Shown here: piece after piece, positions 41,457 to 53,992 of the stretch
How positions within the stretch are numbered: position 1 is the first letter of the stretch
Layout of the letters: each line of letters opens with the position of its first letter
Made by a program: the position numbers and the translations under genes
The notes under the pieces: model-generated
Seen by the model: the letters and a program-made list of their open reading frames with translations, nothing else
Databases searched by the model: none
What the model was told of the DNA's origin: nothing
Source: Pycnopodia helianthoides
Lineage: Eukaryota > Echinodermata > Asteroidea > Forcipulatida > Asteriidae
NCBI GenBank assembly: GCA_032158295.1
Contig: CM063260.1
Span: 14,162,452-14,226,451, forward strand
Direction of reading: 5' to 3'
DNA: 64,000 nt

Positions 41457-44400
41457 TCACTCCTTGGCATCGGTAGCTTCTGGTGCAGTGTTGTTCTCCT
41501 CTTTAGGACCAGATGGGCTTCCCTAAAAGATGAAAAGAGACATGGATGTCATACAGTCCTAACGACAATCAAATTAAACCAATAGAAACGTCTGGTTGTG
41601 AAGCCATTGATTCTTCTAAAAACAACCACAACTCAGACTCAGAGAGAGATTTGTGAACGTTGTGTTACCACAAACCTAACACTAAATTGTGTTCCAACCA
41701 TGCACATCATAAGCAATGTTAGGTCTCGCTTTGTATGCTGAACCTCCGGTACTAACACTGTAGAATCAGGTTGCCAACATAAAGTTAAAGTTACACCCAC
41801 AAACAGTGGCCTTGCCCTGACCAATGCCAGGTCCGTACAGTGAGATTACAGGTTGAAACCATTATTCCCTCAGCCCATTTGCCCACAGGTGAATGTCAGG
41901 CAACACCAAAATGTTTGGACTTGGACAAGATTGGTTTGCCTGGCCCTGTGATAAACTCTGAAGACCTCAATCCTCCGCAAACAGACAAATTGAAAAAGGA
42001 TTTTACAGGGTTTATCAATTTTAGTATAACAAAATACAACCTACCTCTCCAGCAGAGTCTGTCTTCGAGTTGCGTGCACCTGGAGGTCTGCGTCTGCGAT
42101 AACGTCTTCGTTGAGGTCGCTGTTCTCCCTCGTTCTCTTTATTCTCATCACCACCTCCTTCCTCGTCTCCTTCCTGGCGACGTGGCCGTCTATAGTTGCG
42201 ATAGCGTGGACGATAACGGCGACGGGGCTTCTCTGAATTCTGGCCATCTTCCTTGTCACCATCCTCTTTCTGTGCATAAAAAGACAATGATGCAATAACA
42301 GTTAAATAATGATTATTCATTGATGATGATAAAGCTTACAAGTCTCTCACAACATTTTCACAACGAATGTTTACATCTCTTCTGCCTTGTTTCTTTACAA
42401 ACATCTCTTCTGCCTCTTTTCTTTACAAATCTTTGCTTACCTTGTCGCCAGCCTCATCAGAGTCCCCTACCGGACGACGGTAACCACGGTTACGATATCT
42501 GCCTTGTCCTTGTCCTCGTCCTCGTCCTCTTCCTGATCTCGGAGGACGACGTCTCTCTGTGTTGTCCCCACCCTCAGAGGTACCCTCTTCTTCCTCGTCT
42601 GGGTCGTCTTCATTCTTACGACGACGGTAGTAATTACGGTGAGTACGGAATCGACGTCTGTCTGGAGCGTACTTGCTTCCCTGCACTGCTGAACCTTCAG
42701 GGCCAGTCACATTACAGGCTTCTTGGCCCTGAAATATACATTATCAATTTAACACAGACTTAAAACATACATGAAGTAACAGCCACAGCAAAACTTTGTG
42801 CCGTGTCTGTTAGTTTTCAATGGCAAAGCTGAGAATAAAGAATGAGGAAATTAGCTAATCAGCTGAAAAGTTGTACGCCTGTTAAAATCATATCAAATAT
42901 CCATTGCTTCAAATTGCAGTCCTGGAATTGCACATGGCTTCTGCTGTCAAGGTCATGGCCTTGGTTCCCCTCCACAAGTTTTTCAATGGAAGTGCCCTCT
43001 GCAAAATGCTAATGGCCTTGCCCTCTCAAAGATGAAATTCAAGGCCCGACATTGAATTTTGATTGAGCCGTTTAAGCAGAGAAAAGATTTATACAAATCA
43101 TCTTAGAAGTTTCTCAAATTGCTCAATTCTTTTCAAAAACCACTTCATACTATAACTACAATACCATTTTATTCTAAGATTGGTACACCTATCACATTGC
43201 CATCTAACCTGCAACTTAAATTTACAAAGTGAACTTCCATAGGAAACTTTTTAAGTGTCTGGAAATATTTAGAAAGAGCACCGAGGGTAAGACAAGAGCC
43301 AACTTTTCATACTTACGCAGACATAAATTCTTTAAAAAATTTGCTCAGCAAAAATAAGCAGGGAACCAGTCACAACAGGGAAATATAAAACACAGATATC
43401 CACATAAATGAGTATGATTTACCTTTCTTCCAGCGAGAACATCAAATTCCACAGTCTCACCATCCCCAAGACTGCGCAGATACTTCTTGGGATTGTTCTT
43501 AGTAATGGCCGTCTGGAAAACAAGAACAGACATTCACTCAAATAGGCATTGATTACTTTGAAAAATTTAAATCCTTCTTCGGAGTATGCAGCACCAGCAG
43601 GAAAATGGCCAAGGTTGATAATAGTTCACACCAACCATCTCTACCTTCGCTTTAGTACCCCTTTACTGGGTGATGAGAAGCATAGTTAAGTGTCCTGGTC
43701 CTGGGCAAACTCTTGCCTAGGACCAGGATTCTAACACACTCTCTGATGTCTCAGCCATCAGTACTTGAGTTTGATGCTCAAGACCGCTTGGTCACTAATG
43801 ACACAGAAAGTTTTTGAAACACGTCACAAATTTTCTTACCTGATGGACGAAGATGTCTTCCTGCGTATCGTCCCTGCAAATGAAACGAAAAAGAGAATCT
43901 GTAAAAGTGATGTTCTTTAAACTAAAATGAATTCAATATTAAAAAAAACCTATTGACGCCATTAATTTATATTGTTCAATGATTTGACATCTTAGTGTTA
44001 GCCAGAGGGGTGTCTGGGTGTCTTTTGGAGATCCAGTTTAAAATTTGGGCACCCTGTTTTATCTGTCAATTTGGACACACAGTTTTTTAAATTTCCAGCA
44101 AATTTGGACACCCTTTACCAATTCCTGGCTAAAACCTTGTTTGACAGGAAACAATTATTTAAACTTTCATTTGCATACGTTATGCTGACATACAAAAGTA
44201 GTTCTTCAGTTTTCTATGGCACTGAACAAATAAAAAGAGAAAATCAGCTTACAAATGTATCACTATTATTAAGCATTACTAACTCAGCTGAAAGTTGTAC
44301 GACTTGTTATAACATTTTCGTAATGCATTTTTTTCTTCTCCCACTTATTTAAGTTATTACTTTAGTCTTTTTAGAATAACAAAAAACACCTACCGGTTGA

Positions 44401-45193
44401 TGAAACCGTAGCCACTTCTTACATTAAACCACTTGACTGTGCCCGTGACGCCACTGGCTGTAAAAGACATTGACAAGATTTTGGTTGAGCTTGTCTTTGA
44501 GAATGAGAGGGCAAGGCCATTTTTATTTTGCAAAGGGCACTTCCATTGCATTGGAAGTATATGGGAAATTTAGTAAGAAAGTTTTTGTAGCATGCACAAT
44601 GCAAGCACCTACAGTACAAGTTTTTAACATGCATAACGTCATGAACGTATAGGACTGGAGTCAGTACAAAAACTTAAAAAGTTACAATATTTATCTAAAA
44701 ATTGTATTTACAAAAATTAAAATAACATAAATTCAAAGACAAATTTAACAGCTCAAACCCAGCACTCAGCAGTCGTGGAATTTTAAACATAAAGAATATA
44801 TGAACAAGGCTTCCTCCATCAAGTATAAAACGTGTTAACAAATTGTTTGCAATGCATGGGCATGGCAGGGGATTAGTCCCTGGACTCCGTCGCGTTGTGT
44901 GCAATCTTAACCAAAGATGGGAGTGTGCGCACATTACAATTAGTTAACGCTGGTAAACTATCGGTAACCCAACACGCAGCATGACCCAACGAGTACCAGT
45001 CATGTCATGCTATTCCGCTATACAACTCCAATTGCCATGTTTGAAGGCAATTTTAAGATGAAATAGTTGTCATTTTTTACAATTTTCTCAGCAACGCCAG
45101 CACCTCTAAGCTTTATTTTTACACCATCTTACCCAGTAATACCCCTTTCGAATTCAGGTCGGCCTCGGGCTGTTGTTCTGTGTCCTCAGTCAT
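41457..45193 (-). CDS. YBX1: Y-box binding protein (cold-shock domain mRNA/DNA-binding protein)
   Basis: Cytoplasmic mRNP packaging and translation-control protein that can also act in the nucleus. Seven coding exons on the minus strand (plus coordinates): 45133-45193, 44394-44457, 43840-43873, 43423-43512, 42441-42728, 42045-42269, 41457-41522; all phases agree, giving 275 aa. A short acidic N terminus leads to the cold-shock domain (about 21-95) with RNP1-like [15 protein letters not shown]2-like [26 protein letters not shown] and [18 protein letters not shown]. The C-terminal half alternates basic/aromatic blocks ([34 protein letters not shown]) with acidic ones (DDPDEEEEG), as in YBX proteins. 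It ends ATDAKE. The symbol is at family level: vertebrate YBX1, 2 and 3 are paralogs and this is probably the single pro-ortholog. Tail-to-tail with PPIH. Confidence 0.95.
42915..43050. mobile_element. CAGGCCTGGAATT element, degenerate copy
   Basis: CAGTCCTGGAATTGCACATG at the left; CTTGCCCTCTCAAAGATGAA and ATTCAAGGCC at the right; internal GGAAGTGCCCTCTGCAAAAT. In a YBX intron; shortened and diverged. Confidence 0.6.
43575..43802 (-). mobile_element. tRNA-Leu-derived SINE, minus orientation
   Basis: Minus strand: GTGTCATTAGTGACCAAGCG, GCATCAAACTCAAGTACTGA (Leu-CAA-like anticodon region), GTTAGAATCCTGGTCCTAG, CTTCTCATCACCCAGTAAAG, and TGCTGGTGCTGCATACTCC. The same body as 15950-16165. Its head links this SINE family to the tRNA-Leu-like sequence at 16859. 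Confidence 0.65.
44487..44580. mobile_element. CAGGCCTGGAATT element, truncated inverted copy
   Basis: TTGAGAATGAGAGGGCAAGG, CCATTTTTATTTTGCAAAGG and GCACTTCCATTGC match the right half of the family in reverse. In the first large YBX intron. Both ends are lost. Confidence 0.5.
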
Positions 45194-48100
45194 CTTTTTA
45201 GGCAGATGTTCTTACCGGGCTCTGATCTTACTCCCCTTCGCACAACGATCTTCCTTTGTGCTGGCAAAATGTCGGCACACGCGCTATGAATTGTGGGACC
45301 AAGGTGACGTTTTGGACTGAGCTAAAGGAGAATTTTCACAGGGGTGTTCTAATATTGAAGATAAACTCGATCTTGTTTTAATCAAATATTTCGTTTTCTA
45401 ACCAATTGGTTTCAGTGTTATCCCTTTAAAATAAATAACAATACAACCATTTAAAAAACGTATTCCATTCATCACGAGTTTATTTCTAAGATTGAAAAAC
45501 ATTGTTAGAGGGCGCTCGCGGCCTAAATTCTTTTGCGTGTAGCACAACTAACACTGTAAATCCCACGATTCTTCTCTGAGAATTGCTCAACTAAAAAAAA
45601 TGATTTGACGACAAATAAACGTGATGATGCAAACTGACTTTTTGTCTGGTAACCGTTTTTTGTCCAAGAGACTTAAGCGTCTCAACCGACCCATTCGTTG
45701 GACCAGGAAAATTCCCCACGGAGGTGCAAACCAAAACTCATGGTACAGGTTTTTCTTGTTCTTTAAATTTGTTGGTTTTAAATGTGCCTCATGTGGGAAA
45801 AGTTTCAAAATAACCCGCAAGAGTCTTTAAATTGGTGTTTTGTGGGGAAAGGCAATTTACTGGGTAGAATTTTTTTCCAAAAGATCGTGTGCAGTATATG
45901 CTTTTGAAGGTAGTATTTTATTAATATTTCATTTAAATTTGCATTTTTTTTCAAAGTCCATCATCACTAATCAGGGAATTATTTCATTCAGAAATTTTGA
46001 AATTTGTGCGTTGTGCAGTTTGATTTGGCAATCAGGGGGTAACTGTTTAAAGTTATTAAATTATATTCATTAAAGTGAAAGTCGCTCCTCTAACCATGGA
46101 GGAAGGAAATTCTAATAATGGCGGTCTAATCTGCAGGGGTGAACAAATACTGTTGGTATTTAAGTTTTCCATCAATTTTTTTCATTTCATTTAATTTTAA
46201 TGGGCTTGTGCTTCGATTAGTTTATAAACCTCTACATATAACATAAAACTTTTTTCCCCTCTCTTTCTAATGATAGCTTTAAAGTTGTCTTTGTGGGTTT
46301 GTCCGCTATGTCATTGTCTCTTATCATAAATGCATTATCATAAATGCATTAGAGACAACGCCTAAATAGTTTACCGTTAGAACACCCCTTTCATTCGGAT
46401 CATTCCAACTGAGGGGGTATCACAAATGAACCAATTTGAGTAGCCCCTCCCGGGGAAATCCTTAGTTGGCCGGGGAATGCGCATGCGTTGTACATGCATC
46501 GTCGACCCTCTTTTCCGTTCGTAGGCGCCACATGTGAGTAAAACAGCAACTTTTGATCATAAAATTCCCCGATATTAATGAAGACCGTTATATTTTTATG
46601 TATCATTTTACAGTACTTGTGATACTCATTCTGTGTTTGTATTGAATTAATTGTTAAGATTGTAGTATGCTGAATGTAGGTCTTTTTTTCTTGTAGTCCC
46701 AATTCACAACTTACACGGTATGTATTTTTCGTGTGTTTGTATGTACATCGCCCGCAGTACGTGGATATAAAAAAGCAACGTGTTTAGTTATGTGTTGAGT
46801 CATATAATGTGGTGAGGGGTGAGTGTCGATTTTTGTGGCCCTCGTGTGCACTGCTGCCGCCTTTGTCGGCTTGGAAAATTAGGGATTTACAAGAGGTTGC
46901 GCAATACACATGTCCACTAAAAGTCTGTTTTTCACATGTTTACGAATTGTTGCAAGTCCATTTATAGATTAGGACCATTTTCGTTTTGTTGTAAGTGAAC
47001 TTCTTGTTAAATAAAAGTTGTTCTTTCAAAAGTTAGACCCCTAAAAAAATATTGCCAAGTAAAGTAGGATCACGGAGGTAGGTGGAATTAATCAATTATC
47101 ATGGGGGTTAGGACGTTATTCATCCTTTTCAATTACTTAGAACAAATATGTTAAGCAACCTATATGAAAACTCTCCTTTTATTGTTGTTGAACTTGAAGT
47201 TAAAATACTATAATTAATGAATGCTTTCCACTTAGACATAAAAAGTACATCGTTTGTGATTAAATTTTTTATGAAACCTCTGAAACTGTGAAAGTGAAAG
47301 TGTGCATGTGCCTGAAGTGATTCTGGAGGTGATCTCATAATCGTGGTCGTCAGAACAAATTAATTTTAAATGATTTATCTGCACATTCAATGTTTTACCC
47401 TACAGGAATTACGATGTTAAACTTCCCAGCAGATGGATAAATTTTGAATTTTTTTTAGGCATTTTTAATTACAGAGAACCAACAAATTTCACTCTCGATG
47501 TCAACCTTTTTTTAAAAAGTGGAACAAAATCTGGACACTGATATTTCAATGAACAGAACAACACGCAAAGTAAAAATTTAAACTATGTAATGGCATTTTT
47601 GACGGATATAATAATTTTTTCCAAATTATTTAAATAAAAAAAAAAAATTTAGATGTGTTTTCTTTCCCCAGATCGGGAGAAGGTTTTTGGTTACTGATTC
47701 ATTAAATGAAAATTGTGTATAGGTGACATATTGCCAGACTTTTCTGGCACTGCGATATTAGAGACCCATGAGACCTGACTATATTGAAATGTAGTGCCTA
47801 TGGCTGATTTTAACTTGTTAAGTCTCTGCAGAAGGTTATTTTTGAAAACGTGTTTAATACCCTCCTGTTTCTGAAATGGTCAGTTACACATGTAACCATC
47901 CGTTTCAGAAACAAAATGTATAGTTGTTTACATGACCAAGCATGTGTAACTGGACAATTGGTCGGTTAACTTTGTTACCTGCACAGGCTTAGTAGACTTG
48001 TGGACAAGGCGTTAAATGTTTGTCGCGTGTGATAGCATAATCGCTCTTTCCCAACTACTCTCTCGTGAAACTGCTCCTCCAGACTTCTGCTCTCACGGCT

Positions 48101-49600
48101 ACATCTGACCCTACATAAATGGGCCTACTAAGATTACAAAGACTACCAGCCTGTAATTTTCGGAAAACAATGCGACTGCTGTTTGTGTGTGCGTCGTTTG
48201 GATTATGTGCGATGTGTACATATATTATTAGTCACAACATTGCCCTTTCGAGTGAGGTTTTTGATGGTTATCTGAACAGTAAAGATGCAAACTTGTAATT
48301 GGATGATCGGTCGTTGTAACCATCGCTATACATGTATATTATTATTTATTTTTTAAAATCCATTCATTTTTTTTAAGGAGGGCTATTTTTCCTTCTTGGA
48401 CATGGTTCAGGAGTGCAGAGGAGGGTGTTACCAGAGATACCAACATACACGATTTGGGCGTAGCAAATACGATTTTGGGCCATGACTACGCCGCTACGAT
48501 AATACTTCCGTTAAATACGATAAACAGAGCCGCTCAGTGTATATGTATTTACAAACAATGTATCATGATAAAAACTAAACCTAAAAATATAAAATTAAAA
48601 AACTATAACAAATGTTGACTGCCGCTGAGTGGTTAAAAGTGATGAGCGGCGAATTCACACACGTTTTTGTGTTTATTTAGGAGGTACCAATCCCATAAAC
48701 TATCGCACTCGGGATTTGCCAACCTGACACACGCGTAGCACAGAGCATGACACAGAGCCACAAGCTCCCTGTACAGCATACATTCTACAGTCGCTTTTGT
48801 AGAGACTGGTTCCGCAGTTTTTCTAATGCTTCACGTCTTTGGATTGCGGCGGCAAACAGACACTGTGATAACTTTTATCTGCAATGTAATTCGCAAGTTA
48901 TTATTAGCGCGCGACGGTCACGGTGTGGAGTTTGTTTGAAACATCGCGATCGCTGCATATCAACTAAAATAAAAGTGACAGAAAGAAAATATTTGATCGA
49001 TCACAATCAAGGCCAAGACCTGATGAAAACTGTTGATAAAAAAGTTGTTAAGAATGCAGTGGTGGAAATAGAATTGGTTGGAAAGGCCAGTTGACGAAAC
49101 TGCTCTTGCTGAAGTCGTTTGAAGACTTGATGGCCTGCTGTGGTCAGGTGGTGTAAAGCATTTGTCAGTTTGTTTTACTATTTTCTGTGCAAACGTGAGC
49201 ATTACTATTTTAATAAACAATGGGACAGAAACCACAGCATTTTGTTGAATTGAGGTGGAAAAGGTTCTCTTCATGCACAAGCTAGTGCAAATTGCGTTCG
49301 ATACATTTTTTTTTTTTTACTTTTTTTTTTTTTTTGAATAAAATTCATAATTGTTTGACCTCTTAGGCAAGGCCGCTTTGCAATAAGCGATTTTCGCTGG
49401 AAGTATTAGTTTATACCATAAATGTCATAATATTCCTCTTTTTACGGCTCGATGAGTTGTATGCCTAACTTGAAACTTCAGTGCTCGGCGGTGCTACTCT
49501 TTTTGGGAATTCAATGTTGGCATCTCTGTGTTACTGTTAACTCTCGTGCTCTTTCAAAATAAAAAACTGGCTATCATTGCACTTCTATAACTTTCTTTGT
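45194..49600. other. Intergenic DNA and probable eIF5A upstream region
   Basis: No coding exon supported. 45194-45300 should hold the YBX promoter (GC-richer, CGCACAACGATCTTC). A pyrimidine-rich CCCTCTTTTCCGTTCG near 46505, followed by ACAT|GTGAGT, could be a TOP-type first exon of the eIF5A gene at 49660; this is a guess. The 115-codon ORF at 48747-49094 has no recognisable domain. T-tracts lie near 49300-49335. Confidence 0.35.
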
Positions 49601-49659
49601 TTTTATAATTTTGTTGCAGCATCCAGTATTCAAAATCGTCAACAGCTTTTTGATCAACC

Positions 49660-52600
49660 ATGGAAGATAATGATGATTTTACAACTGGGGAGTCTGGTGC
49701 CTCAGAAACATTTCCCGCACAGTGTTCAACTCTTCGCAAAAATGGTCACGTGATAATAAAAAATCGCCCGTGCAAAGTGGTAGAAATGTCCACATCCAAG
49801 ACAGGGAAACATGGTCACGCCAAGGTGAGTGTTCTGTGCAAGTTTTAATATGCAACCTGGCATCACAAGCAGTGCTGAATATGAAGTCTTTAGCTGGATG
49901 TTGACCCTAGCTCCCAAGACCCACTTGCTTTTGGAACACATAATGTCAATACTCCTATATAGATCCTTCAGAAGTAAAGTTTTATAAGCTCAAAGGACAT
50001 GGATTCCTCTTAACCCTCCTCAGGCCTGGAATTACACGGAGGCCACGGAGGCCATGGCCTCAGTTGCCCTGGTCCTGGCCTTGGTGCCCCTTCAAAAGTT
50101 TCCCATAGACTTTAAGATTTTCCAATGGAAGTGCCCTTTGCAAAATGAAAATGGCCTTGCCCTCTCAAAGATGAAATTCCAGGCCTGCCTCCTGTGACAG
50201 AAAAGCTAAACTAATAATTTGTTTGGGTGTGCTGCTGGGGCCGATGTTATATACGACCTTTTCATACCAGGAAAATGGCCGCAAACATTTGTGTGAGTTA
50301 GTCAGATGTGGAGCTTCAAAGCCATTCAACCTGTAAATGCCGTATAGCCAGGGATCACACCCAAGTTTACCGCCCCCAAATTTGATCCATGTGAATAGTG
50401 TAAATTCTGTGAAAAAATGGGCGGGGCTAAAACCTTTGACAATGGATGGACTTGTAACAAATCTAATGTGCAGTGGAGTCAAGTACTCGATGGAAACCAG
50501 TGTGGCACGTGCAGTTTAGCATTTTTGGTCCAGACTAAAATGAAAGTTTTCCTTTGGCTTGTGCTATGTGCACCTCATGCGTGCATATTGCGTGAACAAA
50601 CACATGTGTGTATTGGTGATCCGTTATTGATCCAAAATGTTTGTTTCAATTTTGCCAACGGGAGACCTGCCACTGTCAGTGAGGTATAGACAACCGTATC
50701 GTTTTGCGGCCAACAAAAATCATGGAGATCAAACCATTTAAAACGCCCAGAATGCACAGTAGGGCTTTTGAAACCAAAGATAACGTCAAGTAAAAAACAT
50801 TCAAAGGACCTCGGTTTAATTCGGCATGCATTGGCCAATCTTCCAAAACTTGGGTCCAGAATGCCCCACGGTTTTGAAAAAAGCCTGTGGAGAACCCTGC
50901 AAACATAGAATGTGCTGACTAAATGTATGTAACTTCATTTCTTTTTGTTACACTAGCTGTATACACTAGGCATTAAATTCATTTCAAGTGGACCTAGTGA
51001 GTCAAGGTTGTTAAGCAGCTCTATGAATTTGAGGGCTCATGTGTGTTGTGCCTTTTGGTGCTTGTAACACTGCAGTTTTTCATGACAACACAAATTACCG
51101 TCTGGTTTCAGGTTCACTTGATTGGAATAGATATTTTCACTGGCAAGAAGTATGAGGATATCTGCCCTTCTACCCACAATATGAATGTACCCCATGTAAA
51201 GCGAACAGATCTACAGGTAAGTCATCATTTTGTTCATTCTTGATAAAGTGACAGAGTGTTCAATACCCAATCAGGGTTTGCCCTGAACTTTTTCAGTAAC
51301 TAGCCAGCAGGACCAGTTAGCTTGTCATTTTCACTGGTCCATCAGCATTTTTCACTAGTCCATATTTCATATTTAGTAGGGATCCATGCTTTTCAACACT
51401 GAACTAGCCAGCCAGACCACTTGGAGAGAATTTTGACTGGTCTTTAAATGTTGGCCAGCGGACCACTGCTACCAGTTGTGTTTTTTTAGATTTAAATCAG
51501 CAAGAAATGTTTTTTCTCTCAAGGTGTACCTTACTGTTTTTGTTAACAGCCTTGAATCAAGGCAACTAAAGATCAAAAACTTTCACTAATAGAGGACCTT
51601 GTTTAAATGTAGCTTGTGATGTTAGATCAAACCCCCTTAACAGCCTTGAATCAAGGCAACTAAAGATCAAAAACTTTCACCAATAGAGGACCTTGTTTAA
51701 ATGTAGCTTGTGATGTTAGATCGAACCCCCTTAACAGCCTTGAATCAAGGCAACTAAAGATCAAAAACTTTCACCAATAGAGGACCTTGTTTAAATGTAG
51801 CTTGTGATGTTAGATCGAACCCCCTTAACAGCCTTGAATCAAGGCAACTAAAGATCAAAAACTTTCACCAATAGAGGACCTTGTTTAAATGTAGCTTGTG
51901 ATGTTAGATCAAACCCCCTTGGACTCCGGTTCGAATCCCGGAATGAAGCCTTGCATGTTGATTGAGTTTTCAGTCCGTACCTGATTGCTTGGGGTTTCCC
52001 CATTGGGGTTTTCCTCTTCCTCTTCTGTTTCCTATTCATCATGTTATTGGTGCTTATTGTGCTGTTGGATGTGTAATAAATAAATAAACACAAAATAAAT
52101 CAGGGAAAAATTAATCTAATTCTAGAAAGTTAAACTTTTGATTGATTTGGTTGCCTCAGTGCATTGGTTTAGAAGATGGATTCCTGTCACTTATGAGCGA
52201 CAGCGGAGAAACACGTGACGATCTGAAAGTTCCAGAAGGTGACGTTGGAAAAGAAATAATCGCAAAGGTTGACAAGGACGAGCAATTTAATGTAAGTAAC
52301 ATAACTCTAACACACCTTGGGTGAAAATACAGTACAGTTGTCAGATTTTTTAGTAATTAATCGATATATTGGAATATTCAATATCAAGTATACTCAATAT
52401 ATCATCGAAATCATCATGGCATAGAACAGTAAAAAAAAAAAAGCATTATGTCTTCACAGTATGGGATTTCAACTTCAATCAATTACCCGCAAAAAGGGGG
52501 ATAGGGAGAAAAATGAAAAAGTAACCAAGAATGAAATAAAATCTTACTGTTATTTGCTACGGTAACCCTACATAATACCATTTTATGAAAATATAACCTA

Positions 52601-53992
52601 TCCATTGTGTAAATTGAGAGCATGCACCCTCTGTTCGTGAAATATACCAGTGCAATGCATAAAAGCGTACAAATACCAGTTACAAACATCATCACCTAAG
52701 ACTACACTCATCTGCACATGCTTGGGGTAATCATCAATGGTAAATCAACAGCAAGGACTGAAGAACACAGTTTCTTGGAAATTTAAATTGGTTGATAAAA
52801 ATCTGCACAACATCTGAGCTTTACTTTACTAAAGTGATAACATCTTGGATTCCTTGGATAAATGAAAAGATTATCTGATTGTGCTAAGTCAAAATGCTTT
52901 GATGAAGAAGCAATGTTTTGATCACATGTGCGGTAAATTAATTGCAATTCTAAATTTTGTTAGTGAAATGGACGGTTGCATGTATGTTTACAAAAATGAC
53001 TGCAAACGCATAGGCTTAAGTTGAAATGTAAACTCTGCACTCTGCAGAATGTCAAATAATAGTGTGTAGTGGACTGGTTGACACTAGCCTTTTCACTTGG
53101 TAGTCACCATGCTAAATGCACCAATAATGCATTTGAAGTTTGCTGGGGACTTCATATTGGGCACCTGTACACCTTGTGATGGAATATTATAGCCTGCTCG
53201 ATATGGGGTAGAGGGCCCTCCCCAATGTTCCCACACTATAACACACTATTTTCCTCTTGTATAGAACTACCCCCCTAAAATCCTCCAAAGAATTCCCGAG
53301 ATTCCAAGCACACAATGAAGACACAATAGGAGGGGGGGGGTACCCTCTGCCCCATATCGAGCACCAATTGTGGAATATGGTTAATAAAGATTCAGTCAGC
53401 AAAAAATGAGGCAAATAATCCTCTCATAGTGTTTATCCAATTATGGTTCAGTACCTCCAAACCACCCACTCTTTGCTGAAGGTTGAGCAACTCATCTTTG
53501 CAGAATCTAAACATTTGGGTGTTGAGTTAGCCTTTAGTTTGTGTGGTTTTCAAACACTGTGATTTTCTGGAGTAGAGTCGTTCTTGACATTTTTCGTTGC
53601 AATGATTTCCACCTTTGCATCAGAGTGTCGTTTCGTATCATGGTCGTGTCACTTGTGACCCTGAGCAAGACACTTGGCTCTAATTGCTTCTCTTCACCCA
53701 GGGGTTAATGTGTACCTGTGAGGGTTGAGTTGGTTCTTGTGATTAATTTAGCTCGGTACGCCAATATTTGGCAGCACAGGCTGTAGACTCCCCAGGGAGC
53801 TGTGATGGTTTAAGGAATGAAATAAATGGTACAATGACTGGGGTAATAAACTTGAAGTGCCATGAGCATGATGGATTTGAGCGCTAAACAAGAAGCCACT
53901 ATTATTATTTGTTTCTGTTTTGTTTGTAGGTTACCGTTCTAAAAGCATGTGGTGAAGAATCTGTTATAGCTATCAAGAACTTAACCACCTAA
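49660..53992 (+). CDS. EIF5A: Eukaryotic translation initiation factor 5A
   Basis: eIF5A binds the ribosomal E site and helps peptide-bond formation at proline-rich stalls and termination. Four coding exons: 49660-49824, 51112-51216, 52160-52291, 53930-53992; all junctions are phase 0 and GT-AG; 154 aa, the usual length. The N-terminal SH3-like domain carries the hypusine loop [13 protein letters not shown] with the modified lysine at K50, the same number as in human. Then [20 protein letters not shown] and [10 protein letters not shown]; the C-terminal OB domain has LPEGD-like [11 protein letters not shown]. The last strand ([16 protein letters not shown]) is somewhat diverged. An acceptor TTTTGTTGCAG at 49609-49619 shows a 5' UTR intron ahead of the start codon. 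Introns carry a CAGGCCTGGAATT element, a 94-bp tandem repeat and two SINEs. A divergent paralog lies 6.6 kb downstream. Confidence 0.97.
50021..50187. mobile_element. CAGGCCTGGAATT element, best-preserved copy
   Basis: 167 bp with perfect 13-bp terminal inverted repeats (CAGGCCTGGAATT / AATTCCAGGCCTG) and CCTCCT on both sides as a 6-bp target duplication. Internal AAGTTTCCCATAGACTTTAA and TGGCCTTGCCCTCTCAAAGA. No coding capacity; depends on an unknown transposase. In eIF5A intron 1. Confidence 0.85.
51545..51918. repeat. 94-bp tandem repeat in eIF5A intron 2
   Basis: Four copies of a 94-bp unit starting AACAGCCTTGAATCAAGGCA and containing TTTCACCAATAGAGGACC and GTAGCTTGTGATGTTAGATC. Copies differ at only one or two bases (ACTAATAG/ACCAATAG, ATCAAA/ATCGAA), so amplification is recent. 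The last copy runs into the SINE at 51905. Confidence 0.95.
51900..52095 (+). mobile_element. SINE-like repeat with intact box B
   Basis: GGACTCCGGTTCGAATCCCG is a full box B. Then TTGAGTTTTCAGTCCGTACC, GATTGCTTGGGGTTTCCCC and an AATAAATAAATAAACAC tail. Same family as 19225-19500. The 5' head seems to be replaced by the 94-bp repeat. Confidence 0.6.
53620..53915 (+). mobile_element. SINE with tRNA-like head and ATT tail
   Basis: GTGACCCTGAGCAAGACACTT, AATTGCTTCTCTTCACCCAG, GGGTTAATGTGTACCTGTGA, GGTTCTTGTGATTAATTTAG, then AGCGCTAAACAAGAAGCCAC and (ATT)n. The core matches 15950-16165 and 43575-43802 in reverse. It ends only about 20 bases before the acceptor of the last eIF5A exon. Confidence 0.65.

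Noticed and set aside
41840..42298. A plus-strand ORF of 152 codons opposite YBX
   Set aside because: Its first part is a dispersed repeat shared with 34266-34330 and the rest is antisense to a YBX exon.
42021..42320. Overlapping ORFs on both strands at 42.0-42.8 kb
   Set aside because: They are shadows of the RG- and acidic-rich YBX exons, whose repetitive codons leave the other frames open.
46096..46200. A possible start of a plus-strand gene (ATGGAGGAAGG in a good Kozak context)
   Set aside because: The frame closes after about 30 codons and no following exon could be linked.
48747..49094. A 115-codon plus-strand ORF between YBX and eIF5A
   Set aside because: No domain, membrane segment or splice support recognised; the flanks are simple sequence. 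It might be a transposase fragment, but I cannot show it.
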